Shown here piece after piece: positions 21,049 through 32,615 of a stretch of 64,000 bases of DNA. Origin of the DNA: Haplomitrium mnioides (Eukaryota; Marchantiophyta; Haplomitriopsida; Calobryales); the NCBI GenBank assembly GCA_049999725.1, contig JBNGIS010033853.1:1-64000 (forward strand), read 5' to 3'. The position numbers and the translations under genes were made by a program. The notes beneath the pieces are model-generated. The model was not told the origin of the DNA. It saw only the letters and a program-made list of their open reading frames with translations, and did not search any database. Numbering within the stretch: position 1 is the stretch's first letter; every line of letters begins with the position of its first letter.

Positions 21049-22030
21049 GTGGAAGGGACGTTGCGATTAGCGACACTAATGCAGAAAGAAGGGGTGCAAT
21101 GGAGAAATAAGATGGGGGCGGTGCGGGAATCCAAACACAAGCAAGTGGTGGTCCAAGAGGGACGAGCATTCCACATAGGATCCGAATTGCCTAAAGAATC
21201 GGAGCAAGCCATCACCCAACTCCTAATTAACTTCAGTGATGCCTTTGCTTGGAGTCACGTAGATTTGAAGGGAGTTCCAAGGGAATTGGAGGAACACCGG
21301 ATTGGCTTAGAGCCCACAACAATCCCAGTAAGACAACGTCAATACAAGATGAACCTCTGCTTCTCCCTACTAGTGAAGAAGGAGATCGACAAGCTACTGG
21401 AGGTGGATTTCATCTACCCGGTGCTGAACAGTGAATGGGTGCCCCCGCTCGTGGTGGTGCCCAAAAAAGTGGAGCAGGATGGTGAAAGGAAAATCCGAGT
21501 GTGCTAGGACTTTCAGAAGCTCAATGAGGCGATGAAAAAGGATCACTATCTGTTGCCTTTCATGGACGGGGTGCTGAATTTGGTGGCAGAGCAAGAGGTT
21601 TATAGCTTCCTAGATGGATACTCTGGGCATAACCAGATTTGGATCAGAGAGGAGGATCAACTCAAATGGGCATTCACCACATAATGGAGGGTGTTTGCCT
21701 TTCGAAGAATGCCCTTTGGACTATGTTAAGCACCAAGAACTTTTCAAATGATGATGATGAACAACTTCCATGACTATCTGAGGAAATTCTTAGAGATCTT
21801 CATCGACGATTTTGTGGTGTATGGGAAGTTGGATAATCACGAGCGGGATGTGAGCTCACCCTCCAACAATGCAGAGAAACGTGGTTGAGATTGCACCCAA
21901 GCAAATGTTTCTTCGAAATGAAGGAGGGGATATTCCTCGGACACCAGATTTCCAGTCAAGGCATCGAAGTAGACAAAGAGAAGATTGCTATCTAGATGAA
22001 TGTCTCATTCCCAACTAACTTGAAGGAGGT
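21049..22030 (+). pseudogene. B2 reverse transcriptase
   Basis: The frame 21049-21507 has LINFSDAFAWSHVDLKGVPR, EEHRIGLEPTTIPVRQRQYK, IDKLLEVDFIYPVLNSEWVP and VVVPKKVEQDGERKIRVC; a TAG follows where DFQKLNEAMKKDHYLLPFMD continues. SFLDGYSGHNQIW and FRRMPFGLC come next, then the catalytic motif F-I-D-D at 21799-21810 (FIDDFVVYGKLDNHERDV). Breaks: TAG at about 21505, TAA at about 21682 and 21727, and a frameshift near 21850. The catalytic residues are intact. Confidence 0.9.
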
Positions 22031-22620
22031 GCAGGGATACTATAGAAGTTTTATCGACCAATTTGCCTCGGTGGCTCTACCCCTCACCCAAATGACAAAA
22101 GGGGGTACGGCAGCACCTTTAAAGCCACCCTCAAAAGGTTGGCGAGCTTCATGGAATTGAAGAGGCGATTGGCGAGTGCCCTTACTCCAGTGCCTCCCAG
22201 CTGGGGGAGAGAATTTCATGTAATGATTGATGTGTCTGATTTCTATATCGGGGTGGTGCTGAGCCAGATGGATGAGAAGGGCAAGGATCATCCAATTTAT
22301 TTTTCCATCAGGCTACTAGCCTCAGCGGAGAAAAATTACTCTGCTACGGATCGAGAAGGCTTAGGAATCATTTATGCCTTGAAGAAATTTAGGCACTACT
22401 TGTTGCATTACAAGGTGATCTTCTACACCAATCACAATGCTCTCAAGTACATGGTAAATAAAGTGGATGTAATGGGTGCTTCTCCTATAGGAGTTAGACT
22501 TTGAAGTGAGAACCAAACCAAGGAGGAAGCACAGCAATGCCGACTTCTTCTCTATAATTGCTAGGCCAATCAATCAAGAGGTGGTGAACGATGCATTTCC
22601 GGATGAGGATCTATTCTAAG
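22030..22620 (+). pseudogene. B2 RNase H
   Basis: REFHVMIDVSDFYIGVVLSQ contains the first catalytic Asp. HPIYFSIRLLASAEKNYSAT, DREGLGIIYALKKFRHYLLH and FYTNHNALKYMVNK follow; in the last the Asp of T-D-H-x-A-L is Asn. The remainder, DVMGASPIGVRL and, in a shifted frame, RTKPRRKHSNADFFS, leads to integrase. Confidence 0.85.
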
Positions 22621-23930
22621 TGAAAGCTGGAAGGGCCACAGACTATGCTGCTATAACAAAGTTCCTCATTTCAGCTCAAATTCCGAAAGGCAGCAGTAGA
22701 GAGGAAGTTGCCATGTTCCTCAGGAAGGTGAAGCAATACCTGTTGATCAAGGGAGTGTTGCATAAGAGAGGGTACAATGGGATGATCATGAAATGCTTGG
22801 AGGAGGATCAATCAACGGTGGTAATGCGACCCTTGCACGGAGTGGAGGTGGGGGGCCATTTTGCAGCGGTCGCCACCATCAAGAAGATTTTGGATGCAAG
22901 GTACTGGTGGCCCACTCTGCTTAAAGATGTGCACTTATGGGTGAAGAGGTACGACACATGCTAGAGGACGGGGAGGCCAGCAACTAACCAGTATCATCCC
23001 TTGGTCCCCATTATTCCCTTGGCACCCTTTGAAAAGTGGGGAATTGATTTCATCAGCCCAATTGCACCCTCCACGCGTAGGGGCAACAGATACATCCTAC
23101 TAGCTACGAATTATGCAACAAAGTAGGTGGAAGCCAGAGCCACTCGGAAGGATGATGCTAAGACGATGGCTGCCTTCCTATATGAACAGATGTTCTGCAG
23201 ACTTGGGCCCTCGCTGGAGCTAGTGAGTGATCAAGGTACACATTTCATCAACTAGGTAATCAAGGACCTGACTACAATGTACCTGCTCAAGCACCGCCGC
23301 ACTAGAGCCTATCATCCAAAGGCTAGCGGGCTCACTGAAAGGGCAAATGGGAGCATGGGTAATAACCTCAGCAAAACGGTGGCTGCAAACAAGGCGGATT
23401 GGGATCTTAAGCTGCTAACAGCAACTCATGCCTATAATCTGGCTTACAATACCACAACAGGCCACTGCTCTTATTTCTTGGTCTTTGGACAATAGGCCTT
23501 GGTGCCAGTGGAGTATGAAGTGTCCACCAGATGATTGTTGGAGGAGGAGATGATGGCAGAGGATCATAGCAAGAAGGAGAGACTATATTAGCTGAAGAGG
23601 TTGGAGGAAGCCAAAGAGCAAGCCCAGGGAAAATTGGAGCATCAACAACAATTGTGGAAGCACTAACACGATAAGGGTCTAAAACCAATTGACCTCTCGG
23701 AGGGGAACTTGGTGTTGTTGTATGATAGTAGATTTGTGCACTTCCTAAGGAAGTTACACACCTGATGGATGTGTCCCTTTGTGTTGAAAAAATTGCATCG
23801 AAATGGGTCAACAAAATTGGAGATGTTGGAGGGTCATAAGTTTGCCAATCGAGTGCATTTCGACCACCTCAAGAGGTATGTAAACCAAGAGGAGGAAGGA
23901 GGGGGATTGAGGGCGATCCAATCAAGGATT
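22620..23930 (+). pseudogene. B2 integrase
   Basis: The frame 22620-22964 gives the N-terminal part: EVAMFLRKVKQYLLIKGVLH and EVGGHFAAVATIKKILDARY, then KRYDTC (the first Cys of the H2C2 finger is Tyr). The core keeps Asp in EKWGIDFISPIAPS, Asp in ELVSDQGTHFIN and Glu in HPKASGLTERANGSMG, so the D-D-E triad is complete despite TAGs at about 22963, 23125 and 23255. The C-terminal module LEGHKFANRVHFDHLKRYVN resembles the GPY-type ending. No chromodomain follows. Confidence 0.9.
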
Positions 23931-23943
23931 CTAGGTCGGCAGG

Positions 23944-24000
23944 TATGTGTGTGTGTGTGTGTGAGTGTGTTGGGTGTGTGAGTGTGTGTGGGTGTTTGTA
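23944..24000. repeat. (TG)n microsatellite
   Basis: An uninterrupted TG run from about 23946 followed by imperfect TG-rich repeats, between the integrase end and the 3' LTR of B2. Confidence 0.85.
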
Positions 24001-24108
24001 GAATTGCACTTCAACAACCGTGGACTAGCTAGGCAGTAACCAATGCGGAGGAGGCAACTAGTGGAATTGATGAACGAGGAAGGGTGTTCGCGAGGTCGCT
24101 TCACACTT

Positions 24109-24120
24109 GAAGGGGGAGTT
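24109..24120 (+). other. polypurine tract of B2
   Basis: GAAGGGGGAGTT immediately before the LTR start TGTCAGCC (24122). It primes plus-strand synthesis in this element type. Confidence 0.75.
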
Positions 24121-24121
24121 A

Positions 24122-25006
24122 TGTCAGCCAGTGACGTGGTATACTAAGGAAGAATTCATCAGATCCGAGGTGGCATTGGAACAATTTCTCTCTTATAAGT
24201 GTAAAAGTACCTTAGAAGCAGCGGATCAACTCCCCTCAGTGAGTACGAACGGATTGCCAGGATCCAAGGAGTGGAACGAGATTGTTTTGGGAGGAGAGAA
24301 GGGAGTTGTGGTAGCTAGCGTTTGGGGGAGAACCACTGAATTTTGAAGGAAGCAGAAGAGAACCTGTAAGTATCATCGGGATGCAGGAATCGAGGCCCTA
24401 GCAGAAAGAAGGGACGACGACCTCGGAAGTGAGGAAGAAGCGGGGACCAGAGAAGGAGGATACGATACGTGGGGCAAAGATCAAAGAGCGATGACAAGAG
24501 GAGGGGACGCAGACAAGGAAAGACCGCAACACAAGATTTCAGATGCCACACTCTAGAAGCAAGAATCGAGAAGAGAAAGGAGGGTCCAGGGCCTTCGTAA
24601 GCAGCGACTACACCAAGGATCGGGGGACGCTTCGATCCCTCAAGCATAAACAGGTTCTACTAGGGCCCTCAACCAATTACTTCACAGTTTAGTAGGCTTT
24701 GGCGGAGACGTAGCGGGCGCAGGGTGTCCACGGGCTCTTGCAGAAACATAGCGGACGCGAGGTGTCTGCAGACCTTTGTAGAAATGTAGTGTCCTCAAGA
24801 GTGTCCAAGGAGATTCAGTGGAGATATGGTGTAGGGTGTCTGTGGCCCTTTGCGGAAATGTGGCATCCTCAGAGGAGCCCGATAGATCCTTCGGGTTTAA
24901 GAGAGGTCAACCGCGGATGAAGGTCAGCGCGAAAGTCAAGCTTCCCTGTTGAAAGCGGTGTCGGACGGCGCTCCCTTGGAAATATGGCATTCTTAGAGGT
25001 GTCTAG
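24122..25006 (+). repeat. 3' LTR of B2, part 1
   Basis: Begins TGTCAGCCAGTGACG and aligns with 15462-16310 of the 5' LTR. It is cut at GAGGTGTCTAG by element C and resumes at 34332 with TGGGGAGCTTCAGGGGACAC. The 5' LTR shows the uncut form at 16300-16330. Confidence 0.9.
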
Positions 25007-26712
25007 TGTCGCGTGGCAGTAATTTAGGTCTGGGAATATACAAGGTATATGGCTGTGGAGAAGGTTGTGTGAAAGGTAGAAGCTTTGGTGATGAAATTGC
25101 TGAAATGAAGCAGATTTGGTAAAGATTAAGTGCTTCTTGCCTTGATGGCTTCAATTCCCCTTACACAAAGCAAAGGTAAGCAATTCGTACTTCCTTTGTA
25201 CTTGAATTTTGGTCAAGGATAATGTAAGTTCTACTAAGTTGTTCAATCTGTAACTCTTAGTCTGGAATTCAGGTTGACCAAGAAAGCTGTGTGCAAATTT
25301 TCAGTGTGAAATTCACATTGAAGTGCTCTCCATAGTCAAAACTCAATTGCTGGTTAAAAGACCAAAAATCCAACACTCATAAACTTTCCTGAGTAATAAC
25401 TCTTTTGATTCAGATGATCTTGACACGAAATTTCATATAGAACTTTTTCACACTCTATTCTAGCTTTCCACAAATTTTCAGTTTCTTGGTAGACAGAAAC
25501 AAGTTATAACTCACATGTTGAAAGCAAAGTAATTTTGAAGAACCTCAAGAATGTGTCTTCAACTTCAATCGGCTCTCACAGATTGACTTCAACTCCAAAT
25601 GAATCAAAATTTGATATAAATATATAGCCCTTGTTGTGAGTTTCCCAATAAGACTCTGCTTTTTTTTTCCAGAATTGTTGTAACAACTTTGCAATTACCC
25701 AAACTGTCCACTTATCTTCAATTCAACCCGTTTGTCTTCAATTGCTCATAAGTATGAGTGTAGAACTCCAAATGACTCTAAATTTTGTGCAAAGAGATGC
25801 TACTCTTTGTGAGCTTTTGAGCACTACCCTGCTTACACTTTTCCCTCTTTGGAAACTCCTCGAACCCTCCTGAAACTGAACTCCTTCTTCTCTTCTTTTT
25901 AGGGTTTTTACTAAAAGAAAGTTAATTTCCCTTTTAGTTAATATAAGAACAACTCTAGGTAAATGCCTTTGTAGAACAGAGCACAAATAAGGTAGAAAAA
26001 GCAAAGAAATTTTTCTCTTGATCATTTGAGAAGTTGATGAAGTTCCTCGAACATTCGCAGCCGACTATTCACCATTTACCCAACATATCTCTTGTAGAAG
26101 ACCCAAGCAAACTCCACTCCAACTTAGGTCAGAATGTAAATTGTGACATCCCATCGCTCCCCATAGGTGATAATAGGCAACAGTACTGGAATAGGTGAAT
26201 TCATCACCGAAGTTAGAAAATTATCACCGAAGTGATATACTATCCATTGTCGAAAGTGGTCTCGAGGAATTATCCGCAGCCCAATGAAGAATGGATTTGG
26301 AAGAGGAAAATTAGCAGCAACAAATAATCCTGTGTCTATTTCCAAGATTGCCACGTATAAGCTCCTTCAACTCCACCGTAGAACTTCCGTGCCTCGAGCA
26401 CTCACTCTCCTCTTTGATATCTGTCCCTCACTGGTTGTTCCCTCAATGATCCCCTTTCTTCCCCGCTGCTTTCTTTATTATCTTCAAAATATCTGAGCGC
26501 ATAATCCAAAAGAATCCATGAACAACCAATAGGATGGTATTGTCTTTACCTACAAGATCTCGAGAATCCTCTACTTTTGCGTTTCTAGAAGCTTCTCGAT
26601 AGATGCCTTGCCGCTTCTTCTTGACTTTTCTATGATTTAACTCTGGTAAGAAGATGACTTTTCTCCATTCTTTTGTTACCTTTTAACGCATTAGCCGAAC
26701 CACAACACGACA
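25007..26712 (-). repeat. 3' LTR of C
   Basis: 1706 bp, TGTCGCGTGGCAG ... CAACACGACA on the plus strand; the ends form a near-perfect inverted repeat. It is closely similar to 32616-34331 throughout. It holds no real gene, although short shadows exist. Confidence 0.92.
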
Positions 26713-27085
26713 TCCACCCCCTTTGAACTTGTGCATCCTCTAGTAGGCACCAAAAGAGAAGACGTTGTGGTCGACGTCCGAGAGTTTCCTCTTCTTCTTG
26801 AGTGTTCTCTTCCTCTTGCTCTTTTGGATTATCTTCCCCTTCAGACATTGGCACATAAGCTCCAATCTCCTCCAAAGCATTTTCTTGGTCTTGTTTCTTG
26901 AATAATTTCACCATCTTGCTTGCAATTGGAACTTTGAGTAAAGTTCCATCCAACTCTCTTAATGAATATGTGGCATTATCATGTACAATCACCACTACAT
27001 ATGGTCCAAACCTGCGTTTAGAGAACTTCCGAATAGTACTATGTTGGTTATCCAAGCTGTTGTTATAAACCAATACCCAATCTCC
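26630..27085 (-). pseudogene. C integrase C-terminal region
   Basis: GDWVLVYNNSLDNQ, FSKRRFGPYVVVIVHDNATY (a G-P-Y module) and SLRELDGTLLKVPIASKMVK are the typical end of integrase in this lineage, followed by a Glu-rich tail (GEDNPKEQEEENTQEEEETL). Two adjacent stops (27083-27088) separate it from the core frame. It runs about 80 bp into the 3' LTR before its stop at 26630. Confidence 0.8.
26713..26728 (-). other. polypurine tract of C
   Basis: The complement reads CAAAGGGGGTGGA directly next to the LTR (26712). Confidence 0.8.
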
Positions 27086-28000
27086 TTATTGTAGCTCTCG
27101 TGGCCTCAATCTATATTGCTGACCAAATCTTTCTTTGTTTTTCAGCCTTGCCCTTTTCAGCCTTTCTATTGTTAGCAAGATATCTTCAGACCATCTCTCT
27201 AATTGCTGAATCCGTAATGCAAGAAGCTCCTCTCTCGAGATCTGATCTTGCCAAGATAAGACACTCCAACTCAATATACTCTCCTCTACAGGCATGATTG
27301 GTTTTTGCCCCTGCATCAATTGAGTTGGCATATAGCTAGTCACTGAGCTATGAGTAGTTCTGTCAGCCCAAAGTGCAAATGGTAGTAGCCTTGGCCACTC
27401 ACCTACTTTCCCTCTATATGCTTTGATAAGGGCCTTTACAATAAGAAGATGCCTACGCTCACTCTTAGCATTTCCTTCAAGATTATATGCTATAGTGAGA
27501 GCAAGTTTAATCCCGCATCTCTGAATGAAATCTCTAGCCTTATGAGTGTTTAATTCTCTCCTATCAGCTGTGATCTTACCCACACAACCATATCTAGAAA
27601 CCACATCCTCCAGTAAGAACCAACAGACAATTTTTGTTGCCTTGGTTCTCAGTGCTCTTCTTTCAACTTGATTGGATAGATCTTCTCGTGCTAGGACCAA
27701 ATATTTCATTTGCCACACTCCAAGAGGCATAGCAACTAGATCCACCACCCACTTATAATGTAAAGCAAGTGGATAGGTTGGATGTAACCCATCTCTATGT
27801 CTAATCTCAGAATACATCTGGCAGGTTTAACAAGACTCAACAAATGCAACCACATCCCTGTATATGTTTCTCCACCAATATTTTTCTTTTACTTTGGTAT
27901 AAGTCACATAGATTCCTCTATGTTCAGCCTATAAACTATTATAAAAATCATTGAGCAATTTGGTTTGTACCTCTTTCTCGCACACCACCCTTCTTGGTAT
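27086..28000 (-). pseudogene. C integrase core
   Basis: The zinc-binding part is EHRGIYVTYTKVKEKYWW and VVAFVESC-stop-TC: the second His is Tyr, both Cys are kept and a TAA falls between them. The frame 27817-27086 then has Asp in HYKWVVDLVAMPLG, Asp in GCVGKITADRREL and Glu in AYNLEGNAKSERRH, the full D-D-E triad. PTQLMQGQKPIMPVE and QISREELLALRIQQLERWSE follow. Only stops at the zinc finger and C-terminus spoil the frame. Confidence 0.92.
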
Positions 28001-28024
28001 CTCATGGTCTTTTTTCGCCCTCTT

Positions 28025-28804
28025 CTATAAGTAGCCTCTTGCTAGTAGATAATTGTAGGATTTTTGCCTCACTTGTTTGAACTGAGCTTTACTCCATTCT
28101 AGTCTCCTCTTCAAGGTACTCAAATAATGGCCAATATCTAGCCACTCTCTTTCATATAGCTCTTCCACGAATGGCTCTTTCTGCTCATTATCTCCTTTCT
28201 GTGCACGTGAGTAAAATTCAGTTCCTACATCATCAATATCCTCAATCAACTCCTCTTCTTGCTCATATTAAGCTCGAGAGAGCATATCTTCCACTGGATT
28301 ATCCTTCCTTGCTATATGCTTGAATTCCTGATTCAATAACTTGATATACGCAATCCTGCACAACATTGCAATATCTAGCGTGTTGCAATTGGTAATCATC
28401 CCCAACAAAGGTAAGCAATCTGTTTCTACAATCAATGGTGCTCCAATAAGATATTATTTCTTAGCTTCCATGGCTGCAACAACCCTCCATAACTCTCTTT
28501 CCTCCTGTGGATAGCTTCTTTGTCGTTTGCTCAACACTTTTGCTCCAAACCGAATTGCAAATCGGTTTTCTTCCTCATCATCTTGCCCAATTGCCCAACC
28601 TATAGCAATGGGGCTGGCATCTATAGTCAGTAGCACAAGCTTTTCATTTTCATAACTCACTCTCCGAAGGACAAGCTGAGAAGATAATAGTTTCTTCAGC
28701 TTTTGCATAGCTTTTATATGGATGTCTTCCCGCCGAAACTCCTTTCCTTTGCGTAATAAACCATACAAAGGATCTGCCATATGTGAAAAATGAGGGATCC
28801 ACAC
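28025..28804 (-). pseudogene. C connection and RNase H
   Basis: FSHMADPLYGLLRKGKEFRR, LLTIDASPIAIGWAIGQDDE, RFGAKVLSKRQRSYPQEERE, YLIGAPLIVETDCLPLLGM and HIARKDNPVEDMLSRA carry the four acidic residues of RNase H (IDAS, ERELW, ETDC, EDMLSR). Stops at 28454 and about 28268 break the frame. The following 28249-28025 piece (GDNEQKEPFVEELYEREWLD) is the spacer to integrase. Confidence 0.88.
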
Positions 28805-28870
28805 ATGGTAGAAGAAACATGCCCCTAGAAATCTACATACCTCCGTAGCTGAGCTACATGTATCCTTTAG

Positions 28871-29590
28871 TCACTGAATGACATCAATTTTCTTTTGATC
28901 AGGTTTTCGGCCAAACCAGCCATATAAGTGCCCAACAATCACAACCTCACAAACTCTTAAAGATGATTTTACCCCTAATAAGGTCAGATGTACCTCTTCC
29001 AACCTTTGTAAAATCTGGTCACAATCCAAAATATGATCCATAACAAATTTTCGGCAACCTCTCTCATTCAAAGCTTCATTCTTGTCTTCTTCTATACACC
29101 CTTTGATTGGAATGTCATCAAGGAATGGCATGGTCTTTTCTGGGATAAATTCTCTCAGAACCTTGTTCATCCCATTCATCATATGTGCCACAAAGTTTGT
29201 AGCACCTTGAGGTAAAGTGCACATTCTCAACAAACCTAATGGTGTTCTCATAGTTGTTATATCTCTACTCCCTTCAGCAAGCTGGAATTGGTCATAACCA
29301 GAGTAGAGATCACCCATAGAATAGATAGCTCTTCCAGCAAATGCTTCTGCAAACTCTCCAACAATTGGTCCCACCCTTGTATTTTGGATGGTAACTTGAT
29401 TTACTAGTTGCATATCTTGAATGAATTGTAGTGCCCCACTTTTCTTAGGCATTGTAAACCATCGACTGGAATGTGGACCAAAGGATGGCTCCAAAATCCT
29501 CATCTATACTTTCTCCTTCAAGAGGTCCAAGAGATTTGGTAGATGAGCTCTTGGTATTGGAATTGGCTTCAAATCCCAAGGTGCATGTGG
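28871..29590 (-). pseudogene. C reverse transcriptase
   Basis: LEPSFGPHSSRWFTMPKKSG, IQDMQLVNQVTIQ, GRAIYSMGDLYSGYDQFQLA, TPLGLLRMCTLPQGATNFVA and TMPFLDDIPIKG. The catalytic F-L-D-D is at 29125-29114 and intact. One stop precedes the frame (29504-29506) and one follows it (28871). The D-I-P-I-K-G continuation and P-Q-G-A-T in place of P-F-G-L-x-N-A mark a lineage clearly separate from the chromoviruses and from family B. Confidence 0.92.
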
Positions 29591-30267
29591 AACTGTAAAA
29601 TGATCATTGGTACAACCACATCAGGATCCACACACCCTATTTCATGAGGCTCAAAGGCAAATGCTTTCCCATGTCTCTTGATCATCTCTCTAAATGCATC
29701 CTTCTCTTGAGGCAAGAGAAACTCTCCCGATCCCACCTTTAGTTCCTCCAACGTAGTTGAAGTAAACTTATGCCTAATTTTGGAGATCTCCCTCAAACCC
29801 CCCTCTTTTGAAGCTTTCTTGACTTGCTCATTGGAATCAATGGGAAGAGGTTGAGCTACCGGTTTTACCTTTTTCTCCACCGTCTTGTATCTGGTATCTA
29901 CTCTAGCCTCCAATCCTGCAAATGATTCGATAGCTGAATAGAGTTCCCGTGACTGTAAACACACCACCTTGTCCTCTCCTTCAAATCCAATAGCAGCAAG
30001 TAGCTCCATAGGATCTTCAATTCCTTGTTCTATATATACACCTACAATCTCTTCTTCTTCGTCCAACACACCTATTTTTTTGAAGTTTTTTTCAATTCTT
30101 TGAATTTCTTTTCTCTCCCATCTAGCCAAATCAACAAGATGTGTATATACAGCAAATCCACTCTCAGAATACTTTACTACTCCTATACAAAAGGTACTTT
30201 CATTTTTAAGTAAGAGCACCTCTTCAGTTGTACCACCACAGTCTCGCTTTATTGTGGCACCTTTCAA
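29569..30267 (-). CDS. C linker between protease and RT
   Basis: A 232-codon frame. It starts around MKGATIKRDCGGTTEEVLLL and includes a basic/acidic middle (LARWERKEIQRIEKNFKKIG, YKTVEKKVKPVAQPLP) and the pre-RT end EKDAFREMIKRHGKAFAFEP. This kind of region lies N-terminal to RT in related elements; no enzymatic domain is seen. It overlaps the protease frame by 4 bp in another phase, so it was probably once a single polyprotein. Confidence 0.7.
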   Translation of the reverse strand: MKGATIKRDCGGTTEEVLLLKNESTFCIGVVKYSESGFAVYTHLVDLARWERKEIQRIEKNFKKIGVLDEEEEIVGVYIEQGIEDPMELLAAIGFEGEDKVVCLQSRELYSAIESFAGLEARVDTRYKTVEKKVKPVAQPLPIDSNEQVKKASKEGGLREISKIRHKFTSTTLEELKVGSGEFLLPQEKDAFREMIKRHGKAFAFEPHEIGCVDPDVVVPMIILQFHMHLGI

Positions 30268-30887
30268 AAATCCTGAAACTCCTCTGTGATTGTAGGAGGA
30301 GAATAGTTTCTCAAGCTATCTCTATTCCTTTCATGGTTTGCATGGACAGTTAGAAACTGTACCACCTTCCTCCCATCCTGACTTCTCACTCGTGCATATG
30401 CAGATCCATCATCTAATACTTTCGTTTCCATCCTTGCAACTATGATATAAGGCTGCCCAATGATGATTGGGTAAGAAGTGCCTTCTTGCACAAAGAAGTT
30501 TTGTTCCGTAACCACATCACCAACTTTAACCTTCACATCCGGACATGCCCCAAAAAGTTCTCCTCATGTGTTGTTGGTTGTCTGAATCACCCATCCATGA
30601 TTGGTATTGATTGCCCACTTTCCTTGCTTGTAGATATCCTTGGAAACAAGATTAATTTCTAATCCATGATCAATTAATGCAACCACTGGATCTGGCAAGT
30701 CCCCGATCTTTACAATTGTTTCAGTAGTAGCTTGAGCCCAATGGCTCCTTGAATAATGACTTGAGGATTTCTCATCCTCTTGATCCAATTGCACCTTGTT
30801 ATTGGTGCAGCATCGAGCTAATTCCAGCTCCTCTTCTTTGGTTACTCTTGTCTCAAAAGCATTGGTCATCGCTATCTCCCCTACCAA
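30264..30887 (-). pseudogene. C retropepsin-like protease
   Basis: IVKIGDLPDPVVALIDHGLE and INLVSKDIYKQGKWAINTNH contain D-H-G where retropepsins have D-T/S-G. GACPDVKVKVGDVVTEQNFF, YPIIIGQPYIIVARMETKVL and YARVRSQDGRKVVQFLTVHA follow. One TGA at 30564 splits it. I believe that D-H-G is a normal feature of this lineage rather than a mutation, because the surrounding blocks are otherwise well kept; this is from memory of related proteins. Confidence 0.8.
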
Positions 30888-32561
30888 TTGTCTCTTCTCT
30901 TGATAGTATTAATAATAACATCATGGAATTCCTTCTTTGCAATGTCAAGGATCTCTCTCAAGGTAACTTCAATCTTTGCACTGAGTACACTTTCTTCCAA
31001 TACTCCTCTTAGGTCTGTAGCTGCCTCAATATCAGATTGCAGCTTGTATGCTGGGGTCTTTTCATTATCTTTGGCTTTTCCTTTCTCCAAAGTAGAAGGT
31101 AAAACATCTTCCATATGTTCCTCCCTTAAAGGTTGTGTCTTTTCTCCTCTTTGTGACCTCTTTGAAGCTGGCCTCTCTTCACTAGTACTTGCTTCCTCTC
31201 TCTTTCTTTTTTCTTCCACAAGTGCCTCATACTGCTTCTTTGTAATGTAGGCATGTACTAAAAGAGTGTCAACTAGATCATCCCATCTGGGAGCAGTTCT
31301 GATAGACATGGCAACCTTCAACAAATCCTCCATTTTTGTGTTTCCTCCTTCCATTGCAGACAGCGCACAAGACCACAACCCACTGGTTTTCACGTGTTAG
31401 GTAAAATCACGCTCCACATCAATTCCATAGGTGGCAGCCTCTACTTGCGTACTAGCAAGTTTTTGCATGTACTCCTCAACAACACCCTTCATTCCTCCTT
31501 GTCCAAAATTGGTTTTGAGGATCTCACCTGTTTCTTTGAGAGCAATCTTGCCCTCCTTCCAATAGATAACTCCAGAGTGAATAGAATGAGTAAAGTCTCC
31601 ACACTCTTTTCTTGATTGTTCGGTGCTGTCACACCATATACACCGTTGAACATACCTTGGGTTTTGGGCAAGCTGATTGTTGCTTGCCTCTTTTTTCCCT
31701 TCTAACTTTGCAAATTTAATTTGCACATCCTTCATGCCCTTGACTAGCTTCTCCACTACATCTCTTTGTAGAGCAATAGTAGGAAGATGAGTAGGAGGCA
31801 TAGAACTAGCAGGAATAGTAGGAGCAATTGGATGTTTACGAGGCACTATGATAGGTGGTGGTCTCACATCATGCCTTACCATCACCTTGCCTCTTCTGGA
31901 CTCTCTCTTAGTCAATACACTTACTGCCTCCAAAACTCCCTTCCAGTGAGAAGTCAAGCCATTATCTTTGGTTCTATCCTCTAAAAGTAACTCCAATTCT
32001 CTTTGTAGATCATTATTTTTTTGACTGTAAGAACAACTCCACCTTATCCTTCTCTAAAGTCAATTTCTCCATACGAGACAATTGGGAAAATTGCCTTTCA
32101 AACTCTCAAAAAACCTCTGTAGCAACCAAACCTTTGTTTGTTTGATTCACCCATTCGATGAATGACTTTTTAGCCACTCTATTTGCATCCTCTAGTGAAT
32201 ATTCTTCCTTTTGTTGGAGAGGAAAGCTCTCCCAGTCACCCCCATACACTCGGATAAGCTCTTTCACACGTCCTCTTAACTCTGATACAACAACTAACTC
32301 AAAAGTTTGAATCATATCTCTTTCTAGAACTTTATTAAGTTCCATCTCTTGAGCATAGTATTTTAGATATTTGGAGATATTTCTCCCATCAAATTGGTCC
32401 AGCAATCCAACAACAGATTGCAAAGCTCTCGTAACCATTGCTTCTTTTTGGTCAGAAGCTTGTTGTTGCTGCATAAACAAGGCAAATGCTTGGAACATTT
32501 GCGTAGTCGTAGGGTCCAATTGTAGCATTGGATTCCTTTGGCCAAAAGAACCCATACTCAA
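30881..32561 (-). pseudogene. C gag
   Basis: Begins MSMGSFGQRNPMLQLDPTTT and QMFQAFALFMQQQQASDQKE. FDGRNISKYLKYYAQEMELN and YGGDWESFPLQQKEEYS make up the capsid-like part. TGA at 32106 and a frameshift in an A7 run at about 32010 follow, then KFAKLEGKKEASNNQLAQNP and a knuckle C-I-W-C-D-S-T-E-Q-S-R-K-E-C, in which the expected His is Gln. A lysine/glutamate-rich tail (EALVEEKRKREEASTSEERP) ends the region, with one stop at 31397. Confidence 0.82.
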
Positions 32562-32596
32562 CCTCTAAAGTTTCACACTCTCTCCACCCCAGAGTT

Positions 32597-32613
32597 TCAC
32601 GTCAGGTTCACCA
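32597..32613 (-). other. primer-binding site of C
   Basis: The complement reads TGGTGAACCTGACGTGA, 2 bp inside the 5' LTR. It starts TGG as required for a tRNA CCA end; tRNA species not assigned. Confidence 0.75.
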
Positions 32614-32615
32614 AC

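Noticed and set aside
25738-26354. Short minus-strand ORFs repeated at 33354-33972
   Set aside because: They are the same LTR sequence in two copies; similarity reflects LTR identity, not a conserved protein.
30749-31250. Plus-strand hydrophobic frames inside element C
   Set aside because: They are antisense to the well-supported gag/protease region of C.
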